A stretch of 64,000 nt of DNA from Pseudomonas sp. PSKL.D1. Lineage in GTDB: Bacteria > Pseudomonadota > Gammaproteobacteria > Pseudomonadales > Pseudomonadaceae. Positions within the stretch are counted from its first letter, which is position 1. Every line of letters starts with the position of its first letter. The notes under the pieces are model-generated. The model was not told the origin of the DNA. It made no database searches and saw only the letters and a program-made list of their open reading frames with translations. The translations under genes and the position numbers were made by a program. Of the stretch, positions 25,119 through 36,572 are shown piece after piece. The stretch lies in assembly GCF_028898945.1 (NCBI RefSeq), contig NZ_CP118607.1:5442001-5506000 (forward strand), given 5' to 3'.

Positions 25119-25179
25119 CCCCATCGCGGATAAATCCGCTCCTACAGCCCGTGTAGGAGCGGATTTATCCGCGATGGGG
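25119..25179. repeat. Perfect inverted REP pair between purU and fdhA
   Basis: Two inverted copies of CATCGCGGATAAATCCGCTC (25122 on) and its complement, separated by about seven bases, form a near-perfect palindrome of about 60 bp. It could stall polymerase or protect the upstream mRNA and so separate expression of fdhA from purU. Confidence 0.9.
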
Positions 25180-25191
25180 CCAGCACAGGTG

Positions 25192-26049
25192 TTACAAGAC
25201 TACAGTCCGATTGGCGTTAAGGAACACTCGCCGCTCAATGTGATAACCCACCGCCCGCGCCAATGTCAGGCATTCGATATCCCGCCCCTTGGCAATCAGG
25301 TCTTCCGGGTAATGGCTGTGGTCCACCACCTCGACGCCTTGGGCAATGATCGGCCCTTCATCCAGGTCGTTGTTGATGTAATGCGCAGTGGCACCCACCA
25401 TCTTCACGCCCTTGTTGTAAGCCTGGTGGTAAGGCTTGGCACCTTTGAACCCCGGCAGCAACGAGTGGTGGATGTTGATCGCCCAGCCATCCAGGCGGCG
25501 GCACAGCTCGGGCGACAGCACCTGCATATAGCGAGCAAGGATTACCAGCTCAGCCCCGGTTTCCTCGATCACCTGCAGCACCTTGCGCTCTTGCGCAGGC
25601 TTGTCGTTCGGGTCCAGGGCGAAGTGGTAGTAGGGAATCTTGTGCCAATGCGCCAGTGGTTCCAGGTCAGGGTGGTTGGACACCACCGCAACCACGTCCA
25701 TGCCCAGCTGGCCAATGCGCTGGCGATACAGCAGGTCGTTCAGGCAGTGGTCGGCCTTGGACACCATGATCACCACCTTGGGGCGGTGATTGGGTGCTGT
25801 CAGCTCGAACGCCATGCCGAACGCTTCGCTGCGCTCGGCGAGGCCGGCCCGGAAGCCCGCCTCGTCAAAATCGTCCGGCTGGCGGAACTCCACACGTATG
25901 AAGAAGCGCCCCGACTGCCGGTCGTCAAATGAGTGGTGCTCCGTAACGTAGCAACGCTGCTCGAAGAGGTAACGCGTCACCACATCAACGGTGCCGAGCA
26001 TGCTCGGGCAGTCGGCGGTGAGAATCCAGGTATCCGGTGCCCGACTCAT
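25192..26049 (-). CDS. purU: Formyltetrahydrofolate deformylase PurU
   Basis: 285 residues. There is an N-terminal ACT domain (about 8-85) and a C-terminal formyl-transferase domain with 'ARYMQVLSPELCRR' and 'NIHHSLLPGFKGAKPYHQAY' (catalytic Asn and His), ending in the characteristic Asp region 'DEGPIIAQGVEVVDHSHYPE'. It hydrolyses 10-formyl-THF to THF and formate, returning folate to the one-carbon acceptor pool when sarcosine breakdown loads it. It follows soxG by 12 bases. Confidence 0.96.
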   Translation of the reverse strand: MSRAPDTWILTADCPSMLGTVDVVTRYLFEQRCYVTEHHSFDDRQSGRFFIRVEFRQPDDFDEAGFRAGLAERSEAFGMAFELTAPNHRPKVVIMVSKADHCLNDLLYRQRIGQLGMDVVAVVSNHPDLEPLAHWHKIPYYHFALDPNDKPAQERKVLQVIEETGAELVILARYMQVLSPELCRRLDGWAINIHHSLLPGFKGAKPYHQAYNKGVKMVGATAHYINNDLDEGPIIAQGVEVVDHSHYPEDLIAKGRDIECLTLARAVGYHIERRVFLNANRTVVL

Positions 26050-26061
26050 GCTCTGTTCTCC

Positions 26062-26694
26062 TTAGGCTTCGATGCTCAGGCCATATTCGGCCGACGCGTC
26101 CTGCAGCCACAGCCACCAGTAGTCGGAGAAGCTGCGGCGAATCACCAGCTCCCAGGTGTCTTCAGCGGTGCGGCGGATCACCAGTTGCGACTTGGCAAAC
26201 ACAGTGCCGACCGCCTTGCCGACCGGGAAGTTGTTCGGGTGCACGTCATAGCTGGTGGACTTCATCAGCACTTCGCGCACGTTCGGGCCACGCAGCTCCA
26301 GCAGGCTCTGCCCGCCGCTGACGTTGACCACCTGAATGTGCTTGCCTTCAAGGGCCGCACGCAGCTTTTGCTCGGTCTCGAATTCCTGGCCACCCGGGAC
26401 GATCAGCAGCCACTCATCGGGGCCCATCCACTGCAGCGACATTTCACCATTTGCGACCACGGTCAGTGCCACTGGCAGCTCCAGGCCCAGGGCCTTGTGC
26501 ACGCCTGCAGCGAACTGCGGATCGTGACCGTCACCACGAATGGTCAGGTGCCCCAGGAATTTCTTCTCGCGCAGGATCACGCCTGCGTTCTTGCGGCCTT
26601 TGCCAACCAGGCTGGCCAGGTCGGCGTGGTGCAGTGGCGACTGGGCCTTGGCGTCAGTGCCGGGGTTTTGCTGGAAGACGTTGATAGCGCTCAT
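26062..26694 (-). CDS. soxG: Sarcosine oxidase gamma subunit SoxG
   Basis: 210 residues, related to the GcvT/aminomethyltransferase fold, with 'SLQWMGPDEWLLIVPGGQEF' and 'LRGPNVREVLMKSTSYDVHP'. It is the gamma subunit of heterotetrameric (alpha-beta-gamma-delta) sarcosine oxidase. It lies between soxA and purU. A 70-base spacer after soxA is the longest gap within soxBDAG. It has no cofactor motif of its own, as expected for gamma. Confidence 0.94.
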   Translation of the reverse strand: MSAINVFQQNPGTDAKAQSPLHHADLASLVGKGRKNAGVILREKKFLGHLTIRGDGHDPQFAAGVHKALGLELPVALTVVANGEMSLQWMGPDEWLLIVPGGQEFETEQKLRAALEGKHIQVVNVSGGQSLLELRGPNVREVLMKSTSYDVHPNNFPVGKAVGTVFAKSQLVIRRTAEDTWELVIRRSFSDYWWLWLQDASAEYGLSIEA

Positions 26695-26764
26695 TTCTTA
26701 CCTGCCTTGAATTCTTGTTCGCCAGGGCAGCAGCAGCCAAGGGCTGCCACTGCCAGCCGGGGCC

Positions 26765-29700
26765 TTAGACGTTCTGCCGCTCACCCTTCGGATCGAAGAA
26801 CACCGAGGACACGATCTCCGCTTCGATCACGCTGCCATCCGCCTGCGGCGAGTAAACACGCTCGCCCATGCGCTTGAGGCCGCCCTTGACCACACCCATG
26901 GCGAACGAATAGCCCAGGGAGTTGGCCGCGTAGCTGGAGGTGACGTGGCCGACCATGTCCATCGGGATCGGCTGTTTCGGGTCAAACACCAACTGGGCGC
27001 CTTCAGGCAGCCACTTGGTCGGGTCGACAGGCTTGAGGCCAACCAGCTGCTTGCGGTTTTCGCGCACGCAGTCTTCGCGGTTCATGCCACGCAGGCCGAT
27101 CCACGAGAACGGCTTGTTGCGGCCTACGCACCAGCTCATGTTCAGGTCGTCCGGGGTCATCGAGCCGTCAGTGTCCTGGCCTACGATGATGAAGCCCTTC
27201 TCGGCACGCAGTACGTGCATGGTTTCGGTGCCGTACGGGGTCAGGTTGTACTTCTTGCCTGCCTCGATGACCTTTTCCAGCACGCCCATGGCGTAGTTGG
27301 CCTGCACGTTCACTTCGTATGACAGCTCACCGGTGAACGAGATACGGAACACACGGGCCGGTACGCCACCAACGGTGCCTTCCTTCCAGGTCATGAACGG
27401 GAAGGCGTCCTTGTCCAGGTCGATGTCGTCGGTCAGCTCGCTGAGCAGCTTGCGGCTGTTGGGGCCAGACAGGGTCAGGGTGGCCCAGTGGTCGGTGACC
27501 GAGGTGAAGTACACCTTCATCTCCGGCCATTCGGTCTGGTGGTACAGCTCCAGCCACTGCAGTACGCGGGCGGCGCCGCCGGTGGTGGTGGTCATGTAGA
27601 AGTGGTTGTCGCCGACGCAGGCGGTAACACCGTCGTCAAAGACCATGCCGTCTTCCTTGCACATCAGGCCGTAGCGGGCCTTGCCCACGTCCAGCTTGGT
27701 CCAGGCGTTGGAATACACGCGGTTGAGGAACTCGCGGGCATCCGGGCCCTGGATGTCGATCTTGCCCAGGGTCGAGGCGTCCAGCAGGCCCACGCTGTCA
27801 CGCACGGCCTTGCATTCGCGGGCCACGGCGGTGTGGATGTCTTCACCGGCTTTAGGGAAGTACCACGGGCGCTTCCACTGGCCGACGTCTTCGAACTCGG
27901 CACCGTTCTTCACGTGCCAGGCATGCAGGGCGGTGAAGCGCACCGGCTCGAACAGGTGACCACAGTGACGGCCGGCTACCGCGCCGAAGGTCACCGGGGT
28001 GTAGTTCGGGCGGAACATGGTGGTGCCCATTTCCGGGATGGTGATGCCGATCGAACGTGCGGCAATCGCCAGGCCGTTGATGTTGCCCAGTTTGCCCTGG
28101 TCGGTGCCGAAGCCCAGCGCAGTGTAACGTTTTACGTGCTCGACCGACTCAAAGCCCTCACGGGTGGCCAGTTCGATACCGGCGGCGGTCACGTCGTTTT
28201 GCTGATCGACGAACTGCTTCGGCCCTTTGGTGCCCTTGTCGTGCGGCACCTGGAACAGCGCCACGGTGGCCTCTTCCTTGCGCGCAACGGTTTTCGGCAG
28301 GGTGCCGGTGGTGGCTTTGAAGCCGGCCTCGGTGGCTGCGCGCACGCCGCCTTCAAACCCGTCGGCAATAACATCGCCCAGCGCGTAAACGCCATTGATG
28401 CCGCCTACACACTCGCGCTTCTGCGGCGCATCACCCGGCACGAAGCCAAGGATGTCCTCGCGCCACACCGGGCGACCGCCCAGGTGCGAAGCCAAGTGCA
28501 CGATCGGGCTGTAGCCACCCGAAGTGGCAATCAGGTCGCACTCGAGGGTTTCGCCAGGGCTGGTGACTTTGTGCGCCTGCACATCGATGGCGGCCACGCG
28601 GGCACCGGTGACGTGCTTGCTGCCCTTGGCTTCGACCACGGCGCTGGAGGTGAGAATGCGGATGCCTTTGGCACGGGCTTCCTCTACCAGCGAACCACGC
28701 GGGTTGTGGCGGGCGTCGGCGATGGCAACCACTTGCAGGCCAGCGTCGTGCCAGTCGAGCGCGGCGCGGTAGGCGTGATCGTTGTTGGTCGACAGCACCA
28801 ACTTGCGGCCCGGTGCCACGCCATAGCGGCGCACGTAGGTGGAAACGGCACCGGCCAGCATGTTGCCCGGCACGTCGTTGTTGCCGTACACCAGCGGGCG
28901 CTCGTGGGCACCGGCAGCCAGTACCACGCGCTTGGCGCGAACGCGGTGAACGCGGTGGCGCACCTGGCCGATCGGGGCACGGTCGCCCAGGTGGTCGGTC
29001 AGGCGCTCGTGAATGGTCAGGAAGTTGTGGTCGTGGTAACCGTTGACCGTGGCGCGTGGCAACAGGGTCACTTCCGGCAGGCCTTCCAGCTCTTTGATAA
29101 CCCCGTTCACCCAATCAGCGGCAGGCTTGCCGTCAAGGGTTTCACGGCTGTCGAGCAGGCTGCCACCGAACTCTTCCTGTTCGTCGGCCAGGATCACGCG
29201 GGCACCGCTGCGGGCAGCGGCCAGCGCGGCGGCCAGGCCAGCAGGGCCGGCACCAACGATCAGCACGTCGCAGTGCTGGTTCATGTAGTCGTAGCTGTCC
29301 GGGTCGTTCTGCAGCGGCGCGCGGCCCAGGCCGGCAGCCTTGCGGATGTACTTCTCGTAAGTCATCCAGAACGATTTCGGGTACATGAAAGTTTTGTAGT
29401 AGAAGCCAGGCGGCATCATGCTGCCACCCACCTTGCCAAGGATGCCCATCACGTCGTTGTTGACGTTCGGCCAGCCGTTGGTGCTGGTGGCAACCAGGCC
29501 TGCATACAGCGCCTGCTGGGTGGCACGCACGTTAGGGATCTGGGTGGCTTCGCTGGAGCCGATCTGCAGGATGGCGTTCGGCTCTTCGGTACCGGCTGCG
29601 ATGATGCCGCGCGGACGCGAGTACTTGAAGCTGCGGCCCACGATGTCGACGCCGTTGGCCAGCAGTGCGGCGGCCAGGGTGTCACCGGCATAACCCTGGT

Positions 29701-29782
29701 AGGTCTTGCCGTTGAAGGTGAAATTCAGGACCTTGCTGCGGTCGATACGGCCGCCGCTGGCGAGGCGATAGGTCTGGCTCAT
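26765..29782 (-). CDS. soxA: Sarcosine oxidase alpha subunit SoxA
   Basis: 1005 residues. The N-terminal 2Fe-2S-ferredoxin-like fold has 'FTFNGKTYQGYAGDTLAAAL'. It is followed by a dinucleotide-binding domain ('DVLIVGAGPAGLAAALAAAR', near residue 173) and a C-terminal GcvT-like folate-binding half (from about residue 600, with 'VGLLDASTLGKIDIQGPDA'). In the complex it binds NAD and tetrahydrofolate, converting the imine product of sarcosine to 5,10-methylene-THF. Its start overlaps the soxD stop by four bases. Confidence 0.97.
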   Translation of the reverse strand: MSQTYRLASGGRIDRSKVLNFTFNGKTYQGYAGDTLAAALLANGVDIVGRSFKYSRPRGIIAAGTEEPNAILQIGSSEATQIPNVRATQQALYAGLVATSTNGWPNVNNDVMGILGKVGGSMMPPGFYYKTFMYPKSFWMTYEKYIRKAAGLGRAPLQNDPDSYDYMNQHCDVLIVGAGPAGLAAALAAARSGARVILADEQEEFGGSLLDSRETLDGKPAADWVNGVIKELEGLPEVTLLPRATVNGYHDHNFLTIHERLTDHLGDRAPIGQVRHRVHRVRAKRVVLAAGAHERPLVYGNNDVPGNMLAGAVSTYVRRYGVAPGRKLVLSTNNDHAYRAALDWHDAGLQVVAIADARHNPRGSLVEEARAKGIRILTSSAVVEAKGSKHVTGARVAAIDVQAHKVTSPGETLECDLIATSGGYSPIVHLASHLGGRPVWREDILGFVPGDAPQKRECVGGINGVYALGDVIADGFEGGVRAATEAGFKATTGTLPKTVARKEEATVALFQVPHDKGTKGPKQFVDQQNDVTAAGIELATREGFESVEHVKRYTALGFGTDQGKLGNINGLAIAARSIGITIPEMGTTMFRPNYTPVTFGAVAGRHCGHLFEPVRFTALHAWHVKNGAEFEDVGQWKRPWYFPKAGEDIHTAVARECKAVRDSVGLLDASTLGKIDIQGPDAREFLNRVYSNAWTKLDVGKARYGLMCKEDGMVFDDGVTACVGDNHFYMTTTTGGAARVLQWLELYHQTEWPEMKVYFTSVTDHWATLTLSGPNSRKLLSELTDDIDLDKDAFPFMTWKEGTVGGVPARVFRISFTGELSYEVNVQANYAMGVLEKVIEAGKKYNLTPYGTETMHVLRAEKGFIIVGQDTDGSMTPDDLNMSWCVGRNKPFSWIGLRGMNREDCVRENRKQLVGLKPVDPTKWLPEGAQLVFDPKQPIPMDMVGHVTSSYAANSLGYSFAMGVVKGGLKRMGERVYSPQADGSVIEAEIVSSVFFDPKGERQNV

Positions 29783-30114
29783 ACTTTTTCCCCTTGGCCT
29801 TTGACGGTCGACGGTGCGCTGCTGGCCTTGCCTTGGGCGGTCACCTGTGGCTTCTCGCCAATCTTGTAGGTTTCCAGAATCTCGTAGGTCACGGTGTCAC
29901 GGGTGACGTTGAAGTACTGGCGGCAGCCGGCAACGTGGTCCCACAGCTCGTGGTGGATGCCACGCGGGTTGTCGCGGAAGAACATGTACGTGCCCCACTC
30001 CTCGTCGGAGCAGGCATTAGGGTCCAGCGGGCGGGCGATGTGCGCCTGGCCTGAGGCGTGGAACTCTTCTTCGGAGCGCAGCTCGCCGCAGTGGGGACAG
30101 AAAATTTGCAACAT
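29779..30114 (-). CDS. soxD: Sarcosine oxidase delta subunit SoxD
   Basis: 111 residues, a small zinc-binding subunit with 'MLQIFCPHCGELRSEEEFH' and a distal 'HHELWDHVAGCRQYF'. The Cys6, Cys9, His and Cys pattern is the known zinc site of delta. It bridges alpha and beta in heterotetrameric sarcosine oxidase. It is 15 bases after soxB and overlaps soxA by four bases. The C-terminal 15 or so residues are charged and probably disordered. Confidence 0.96.
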   Translation of the reverse strand: MLQIFCPHCGELRSEEEFHASGQAHIARPLDPNACSDEEWGTYMFFRDNPRGIHHELWDHVAGCRQYFNVTRDTVTYEILETYKIGEKPQVTAQGKASSAPSTVKGQGEKV

Positions 30115-30129
30115 GACGGTTGTCTCCGG

Positions 30130-31380
30130 TTAGTGGGCGACGGCAGCAGCGCCGTGTTCGTCGATCAAAGCGCCGTTGTAGAAACGGTCGATGGAGAAAG
30201 GCGCAGCCAGCGGGTGCATCTCGCCCTTGGCCAGGCTCGCCGCGAAGACGTTGCCCGAACCCGGGGTGGCCTTGAAGCCACCGGTGCCCCAGCCGCAGTT
30301 GAAGAACATGTTCTTGACCGGGGTCTTGGAGATGATCGGGCAAGCGTCCGGGGTGGTGTCGACGATGCCGCCCCACTGGCGGTTCATGCGCACGCGCGAC
30401 AGGTTCGGGAACATTTCCACGATCGCCTGCAAGGTGTGCTCGATCACCGGGTACGAACCGCGCTGGCCGTAACCGACCCAGCCGTCGATACCGGCACCGA
30501 TCACCAGGTCGCCCTTGTCGGACTGGCTGATGTAGCCGTGCACGGCGTTGGACATGATCACGCTGTCGATGATTGGCTTGATTGGCTCAGAAACGAGAGC
30601 CTGCAGCGGGTGCGATTCCAGCGGCAGACGGAAGCCGGCCAGCTTGGCCATGTGCCCGGAATTACCGGCGGTGACCACGCCGACGCGCTTGGCGCCGATG
30701 AAGCCTTTGTTGGTTTCTACACCAATGACCGCGCCGTTTTCCTTACGGAAGCCGATCACCTCGGTCTGCTGGATCAGGTCCACGCCCAAGGCGTCGGCAG
30801 CACGGGCAAAGCCCCAGGCCACGGCGTCGTGACGAGCCACGCCGCCACGGCGCTGAACGGTGGCGCCGAGGATCGGGTAACGGGTGTTCTTCGAGCAGTC
30901 CAGGTACGGGATTTCAGCCGCAACCTGGGCGGTGTTCAGCAGCTCGCCATCGACGCCATTGAGGCGGTTGGCGCTGACCCGGCGCTCGGAATCACGCATG
31001 TCCTGCAAGGTGTGGCACAGGTTGTAGACGCCACGCTGGGAGAACATCACGTTGTAGTTGAGGTCCTGGGACAGGCCCTCCCACAACTTCATGGCGTGCT
31101 CGTACAAATGCGCCGACTCGTCCCACAGGTAGTTGGAACGCACGATGGTGGTGTTACGGGCGGTGTTGCCGCCCCCCAGGTAACCCTTCTCGATCACCGC
31201 GACGTTGGTGATGCCGTGTTCCTTGGCCAGGTAGTAGGCCGTGGCCAGGCCGTGGCCGCCACCGCCGACGATGACCACGTCATAGACCTTTTTAGGGGTC
31301 GGCGTGCGCCACATGCGCTGCCAGTTTTCGTGGTGGCTGAGGGAGTGTTTGAAAAGGCCGAAGCCCGAGTAGCGTTGCAT
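30130..31380 (-). CDS. soxB: Sarcosine oxidase beta subunit SoxB
   Basis: 416 residues, FAD-dependent amine oxidase of the DAO family. FAD binding is at '[20 protein letters not shown]' (from about residue 34), with '[20 protein letters not shown]' after it. It holds the non-covalent FAD and the covalently bound FMN that oxidise sarcosine. It is the second gene of the operon, 15 bases after glyA. The start '[20 protein letters not shown]' is the family N terminus. Confidence 0.97.
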   Translation of the reverse strand: MQRYSGFGLFKHSLSHHENWQRMWRTPTPKKVYDVVIVGGGGHGLATAYYLAKEHGITNVAVIEKGYLGGGNTARNTTIVRSNYLWDESAHLYEHAMKLWEGLSQDLNYNVMFSQRGVYNLCHTLQDMRDSERRVSANRLNGVDGELLNTAQVAAEIPYLDCSKNTRYPILGATVQRRGGVARHDAVAWGFARAADALGVDLIQQTEVIGFRKENGAVIGVETNKGFIGAKRVGVVTAGNSGHMAKLAGFRLPLESHPLQALVSEPIKPIIDSVIMSNAVHGYISQSDKGDLVIGAGIDGWVGYGQRGSYPVIEHTLQAIVEMFPNLSRVRMNRQWGGIVDTTPDACPIISKTPVKNMFFNCGWGTGGFKATPGSGNVFAASLAKGEMHPLAAPFSIDRFYNGALIDEHGAAAVAH

Positions 31381-31395
31381 GGTCGTTTACTCCAC

Positions 31396-32649
<1,254 letters not shown>

Positions 32650-32800
32650 CGTGTTTCTCCCGGCAGCGATCGATTCTTGTCTGTAAGGCACTGTGGCCCT
32701 TTGTGGCGATGGTATGACTGGCCGGGGCGGGTCAGATGCCTGCGCACGCCTTGCAATGGCGCGTTTACGACATTGGCTTTTGTGTTGCTCGCGCCGGCCT

Positions 32801-32867
32801 TATCGCGGATGAATCCGCTCCTACAAGCAATACGTACCACTGTAGGAGCGGATTTATCCGCGAAGGG
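32801..32867. repeat. Inverted REP pair between glyA and ltaE
   Basis: TATCGCGGATGAATCCGCTC and, after about 20 bases, CTGTAGGAGCGGATTTATCC with CGCGAAGGG. It occupies the middle of the 319-bp divergent spacer between glyA and ltaE. No clear promoter consensus is visible beside it. Confidence 0.9.
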
Positions 32868-32968
32868 CCCGTACAGACAGCCGCGAATCCAGCTGATACA
32901 TCCTTGTATAGGCAACCGTTAAAGCGATGGTTTAGAGTGCTGTTCTGCGTCGTTCACAGGACAGTGTC

Positions 32969-34009
32969 ATGACAGATAAGAGCCAACAATTCGCCAGCGA
33001 CAACTACTCCGGCATCTGCCCCGAAGCGTGGGCGGCAATGGAGATGGCCAACCACGGCCACGACCGCGCCTACGGCGATGACCAATGGACCGAGCGTGCC
33101 TCGGAGTACTTCCGCAAACTGTTCGAAACCGACTGCGAGGTCTTCTTCGCCTTCAACGGCACCGCTGCCAACTCCCTGGCCCTGGCCTCGTTGTGCCAGA
33201 GCTACCACAGCGTGATCTGCTCCGAGACGGCCCACGTCGAGACCGACGAGTGTGGCGCGCCGGAATTCTTCTCCAACGGCTCCAAACTGCTGACTGCAGC
33301 CAGCATCAACGGCAAGCTGACGCCCGAGTCGATCCGTGAAGTGGCGCTCAAGCGCCAGGATATCCACTACCCCAAACCCCGCGTGGTGACCATTACCCAG
33401 GCTACCGAGGTAGGCACCGTCTACCGCCCTGACGAGCTCAGGGCGATCAGCGCCACCTGTAAGGAACTGGGCTTGAACCTGCACATGGACGGCGCGCGCT
33501 TTTCCAACGCCTGCGCGTTCCTCGGCTGCTCGCCAGCCGAACTGACCTGGAAGGCCGGGGTCGACGTGCTGTGCTTTGGCGGCACCAAGAACGGCATGGC
33601 GGTGGGTGAGGCGATTTTGTTCTTCAACCGTGACTTGGCAGAAGACTTTGACTACCGCTGCAAGCAGGCAGGGCAACTGGCGTCGAAGATGCGCTTCCTG
33701 TCGGCGCCTTGGGTTGGCTTGCTGGAAGATGATGCTTGGTTGAAGTATGGGTCACATGCCAACCGATGCGCGCAGTTGCTGGCTTCGCTGGTGAAGGATT
33801 TGCCAGGGGTGGAGCTGATGTTCCCGGTGGAGGCCAACGGGGTGTTCCTGCAGATGCCGGAGCATGCCATTGAAGCGCTGCGCAATAAGGGCTGGCGCTT
33901 CTATACCTTCATTGGTAGCGGCGGCGCGCGGTTCATGTGCTCGTGGGATACCGAAGAGGAACGGGTGCGGGAGCTGGCAGCGGATATCCGTAGCATTATT
34001 GGCGCCTGA
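32969..34009 (+). CDS. ltaE: Low-specificity L-threonine aldolase LtaE
   Basis: 346 residues, a fold-type I PLP enzyme of the beta-eliminating lyase group. Motifs: 'FNGTAANSLALASLCQSYHS', 'HMDGARFSNACAFLG' (PLP Asp) and 'CFGGTKNGMAVGEAILFF' (PLP Lys). It cleaves L-threonine and allo-threonine to glycine and acetaldehyde, feeding the same glycine pool as the sarcosine operon. It is divergent from glyA. The start 'MTDKSQQFASDNYSGICPEA' is preceded by ACAGGACAG; an intrinsic terminator follows. Confidence 0.95.
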   Translation: MTDKSQQFASDNYSGICPEAWAAMEMANHGHDRAYGDDQWTERASEYFRKLFETDCEVFFAFNGTAANSLALASLCQSYHSVICSETAHVETDECGAPEFFSNGSKLLTAASINGKLTPESIREVALKRQDIHYPKPRVVTITQATEVGTVYRPDELRAISATCKELGLNLHMDGARFSNACAFLGCSPAELTWKAGVDVLCFGGTKNGMAVGEAILFFNRDLAEDFDYRCKQAGQLASKMRFLSAPWVGLLEDDAWLKYGSHANRCAQLLASLVKDLPGVELMFPVEANGVFLQMPEHAIEALRNKGWRFYTFIGSGGARFMCSWDTEEERVRELAADIRSIIGA

Positions 34010-34019
34010 CAGATTGCTG

Positions 34020-34039
34020 GGAGGGCTTTGCCCTCCTTT
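34020..34039 (+). terminator. Terminator after ltaE
   Basis: GGAGGGC (34020-34026) and GCCCTCC (34030-34036) form a seven-bp stem with a three-base loop, followed by TTT. It is 11 bases after the ltaE stop. Confidence 0.75.
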
Positions 34040-34065
34040 CCGACCGGTCCGGCGCCCCGGCGAGG

Positions 34066-34139
34066 CCGCTCCTACAAGGGAATGCGCTGTCACTGTAGGA
34101 GCGGCCTTGTGTCGCGAAAGGGCCGCGCAGCGGCCCCGG
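34066..34139. repeat. REP pair, GCGGCCTTGTGTCGCG subtype
   Basis: A partial copy (GAGGCCGCTCCTACAAGGG) is followed by TGTAGGAGCGGCCTTGTGTC with GCGAAAGGGCCGC. This subtype has a non-palindromic CTTGTGT loop and recurs at 50769-50889. It separates ltaE from the convergent chemoreceptor gene. Confidence 0.85.
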
Positions 34140-34143
34140 CAAT

Positions 34144-36081
34144 TTAAAGCCTAAACCCACCCATCTGCCGCGCCAGATCATCAGCCAACCCACGCAACGC
34201 CCGGCATTCCTCACGGCACCCCTGCACCTCCGCCACCGTTTCCCGCGCCAAATCGGAAATCCCCTGCACTGTCCGGTTAATTTCTTCGGTCACCGCAGAT
34301 TGCTCTTCAGTCGCCGTGGCCACTTGGTGGTTCATGTCGCTGATGTGCTCAACCTGATCGGTAATTGCGCCCAGTGAAGCCCCGGTACGCTGGCTCGACT
34401 CCACGCCACTGCCTGTGGCCTGCTGCCCCGCCTGCATCGAACTCACCGCCGAACCCGCGCCCTGCTTGAGCCGCTGGATCATCTGCTGCACCTCATCGGT
34501 GGACAGCTGCGTGCGCCGCGCCAAAGTGCGCACTTCATCAGCCACCACGGCAAACCCACGGCCCATGTCCCCTGCCCGCGCTGCTTCGATGGCGGCATTC
34601 AGTGCCAACAGGTTGGTCTGTTCGGAAATACTGCGGATCACCGCCAAAACCTCATCAATTGAGGCAACTTCGTCGGCCAATTGGCTGACGGCATCAGCCG
34701 CCTTGCCAATATCTCCCGACATGCCTTCGATACCCTGAATCGACCGCCGCACCACTTCACGCGCCTGCAAGGCTTCATCCCGCGCCGACTGCGAGGCCTG
34801 CGCCGCATCCCCGGCATTGCGCGCAATGTCCTGCACCGTCAGGCCCATCTCATGCACGGCAGTAGCAACCATTTCGGTCATTTCCTGTTGCCGCCCCGAG
34901 CGCTCGGCAGTGTTATCCACCACATGGGTTACCTGCGCGACTGCCAGGTGCAGGCGCTCGGTGGTGCGCAAGACTTCGCCAATCAGCCCGCGCTGGCTGT
35001 CGAGGAAGCCATTGAAGCCACGGGCCAAGTCGCCTAGTTCGTCCTGGCGCGAATCGTCAAGGCGCTTGCTGAGGTCACCACCACCGCTGCCGATCTGCAT
35101 CAGTGCGGTCGTCACCTGGCGGATCGGCCGTACCAGCCCGCGAGCAAGCAACACCACCAGTAACAGGGAAATCAGCGCCACACCGCCGCCGATCAGCGTG
35201 GTTAGCCAGATCGACTGGCGCATTTGCGCATAGATCTGCGCCTCGGGCACCTCTGCGACCAGCGTCCAGTTCATGTCGCGCAGGGGCAACGCTAGAGCCA
35301 GGTAGTCTTCGCCATCACGGCTGAAACGGCTGCTGCGTTGGGCGGAATCGCCCGAAAGAAGCGCTTGGGATGCATCGGCACCCAGCTGTTCGGCGAGCCG
35401 ACGCTTGCCGCTGTACTGATTGTCGGGGTGCACCTGGATCAGGCCATCGTTGCGCACCAGGTACACCTTGCCGCGCTCACCGAAGCTGAAGTCATGGATC
35501 AGCCGTGACAGCTCGCTCATACGCAAGCCCATGCCTGCAACACCGACCAGCTTGCCGTCTTTTTCAACGCGATAGTCGATGAACAGCGCCAATTCGCCGG
35601 TAGAACCGTCAATGTCGATGTTGATCAGGCGCTCGGCACCGCTGTCGATGTAACCGTAGAACCAGCTGTCCTTGGGGTTGGCGCGGCTAAGGGTGCGGTC
35701 CAGGCCTTTCTCGTTGTAGTAGTGGCCAGTTTCGGTAGCGGCGAACATGGTGGTGAACGCTTTATTACGCTGCCTGGCGGCCTCAAGGTATTCAACGAAT
35801 CGGGGAGCTTCGGCGGGGTCTTCGCCAGCTGCCAGCCAGTCGCGCAGCAGCGTATTGCCGGCGATGTCCGCAGCCGCCACCAACGGCTGGCCGAGCATGC
35901 GTTCGATATCGTTGCGGATGGCTTCGATACTGGCGGGCAAGGCGGTATCCACCAGATACCTTTCAGTCAGGCGGTTGAGCGCCACCGTGAAGATCACCAC
36001 TACAACCAGAATGCTCGCCAGCAGGGCCGCGCCCATGCTCGCGATCAATTGCCACTGGATGCTCTTACGCCAGATACGCAT
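34144..36081 (-). CDS. Methyl-accepting chemotaxis protein with dCache sensor (McpH-like)
   Basis: 645 residues from the ATG ending at 36081 (GGGGAGCAAGGGGC upstream). TM1 (residues 10-35) starts '[20 protein letters not shown]'. A periplasmic dCache domain follows (about 36-290; '[19 protein letters not shown]' and '[20 protein letters not shown]' are typical). TM2 is at about 295-320, then HAMP, then a long signalling domain with the hairpin tip '[20 protein letters not shown]'. By position next to ltaE it corresponds to PP_0320 of KT2440, which I recall as the purine receptor McpH; ligand transfer to this protein is inference. No C-terminal CheR-binding pentapeptide is seen. Confidence 0.92.
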   Translation of the reverse strand: MRIWRKSIQWQLIASMGAALLASILVVVVIFTVALNRLTERYLVDTALPASIEAIRNDIERMLGQPLVAAADIAGNTLLRDWLAAGEDPAEAPRFVEYLEAARQRNKAFTTMFAATETGHYYNEKGLDRTLSRANPKDSWFYGYIDSGAERLINIDIDGSTGELALFIDYRVEKDGKLVGVAGMGLRMSELSRLIHDFSFGERGKVYLVRNDGLIQVHPDNQYSGKRRLAEQLGADASQALLSGDSAQRSSRFSRDGEDYLALALPLRDMNWTLVAEVPEAQIYAQMRQSIWLTTLIGGGVALISLLLVVLLARGLVRPIRQVTTALMQIGSGGGDLSKRLDDSRQDELGDLARGFNGFLDSQRGLIGEVLRTTERLHLAVAQVTHVVDNTAERSGRQQEMTEMVATAVHEMGLTVQDIARNAGDAAQASQSARDEALQAREVVRRSIQGIEGMSGDIGKAADAVSQLADEVASIDEVLAVIRSISEQTNLLALNAAIEAARAGDMGRGFAVVADEVRTLARRTQLSTDEVQQMIQRLKQGAGSAVSSMQAGQQATGSGVESSQRTGASLGAITDQVEHISDMNHQVATATEEQSAVTEEINRTVQGISDLARETVAEVQGCREECRALRGLADDLARQMGGFRL

Positions 36082-36171
36082 GCCCCTTGCTCCCCGCAAT
36101 TATTGTTTTGCGAGAAGTGTATACACATGAGTATCCGATTATTCCAGTGATCTAGAACAAGATCACGGTCC

Positions 36172-36256
36172 CTGTAGGAGCGGATTTATCCGCGAAGCAG
36201 GCGACGCGGTGGGCACCGGCTACGCCGGTGAACGCGGCTGAAGCCGCTCCTACAAG
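36172..36256. repeat. Inverted REP pair upstream of the dCache chemoreceptor
   Basis: CCTGTAGGAGCGGATTTATC with CGCGAAG on the left, and GCGGCTGAAGCCGCTCCTAC on the right, flank GCACCGGCTACGCCGGTG. The two arms are of different subtype. It fills the 188-bp spacer between the zapA stop and the chemoreceptor start. No 6S RNA is found there. Confidence 0.88.
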
Positions 36257-36269
36257 GGGAGTGCATTTC

Positions 36270-36572
36270 TTACTGCTCGGCAATGGTCCGAACAATCGCG
36301 TCCACCGTAGCATCAATCTGCGCCTGTGTACGTTCAAGCGTCTGCTGGTGTTCCTTCTGCAGTTCGACCTGCTTCGAGCACAGATTCAAGGCAGCCAACA
36401 CCAACAGCTTGTCACCAATCAAAGTCGGGTACGAACGCTTGGTCTCGTTCAGCGCGTTGTTGAGCATCCGCACGGCCTGCGCCAGGGTTTCCTCCTGGCC
36501 TTCGGGCGCCTTGATCGAATAGTCGCTGCCGAGGATCGACACGACATTGATCGGCTGCGCTTGCAGTCTCAT
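36270..36572 (-). CDS. zapA: Cell division protein ZapA
   Basis: 100 residues. The N-terminal half 'PINVVSILGSDYSIKAPEGQ' is the ZapA head, followed by 'LAQAVRMLNNALNETKRSYP' and a C-terminal coiled coil (about residues 60-98). ZapA cross-links FtsZ filaments at the septum. It overlaps the upstream TIGR02449 gene by four bases. In most Pseudomonas, zapA is followed by the 6S RNA gene and a 5-formyl-THF cyclo-ligase; neither is present here, so this may be a second copy or a moved locus. Confidence 0.88.
   Translation of the reverse strand: MRLQAQPINVVSILGSDYSIKAPEGQEETLAQAVRMLNNALNETKRSYPTLIGDKLLVLAALNLCSKQVELQKEHQQTLERTQAQIDATVDAIVRTIAEQ

Noticed and set aside
36082..36269. 6S RNA gene after zapA
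   Set aside because: The spacer is mostly a REP pair; no long 6S-like stem with central bubble is seen.
36152..36337. Small ORF over the REP before the dCache chemoreceptor
   Set aside because: Its coding content is the REP repeat itself; similar frames recur at other REPs.
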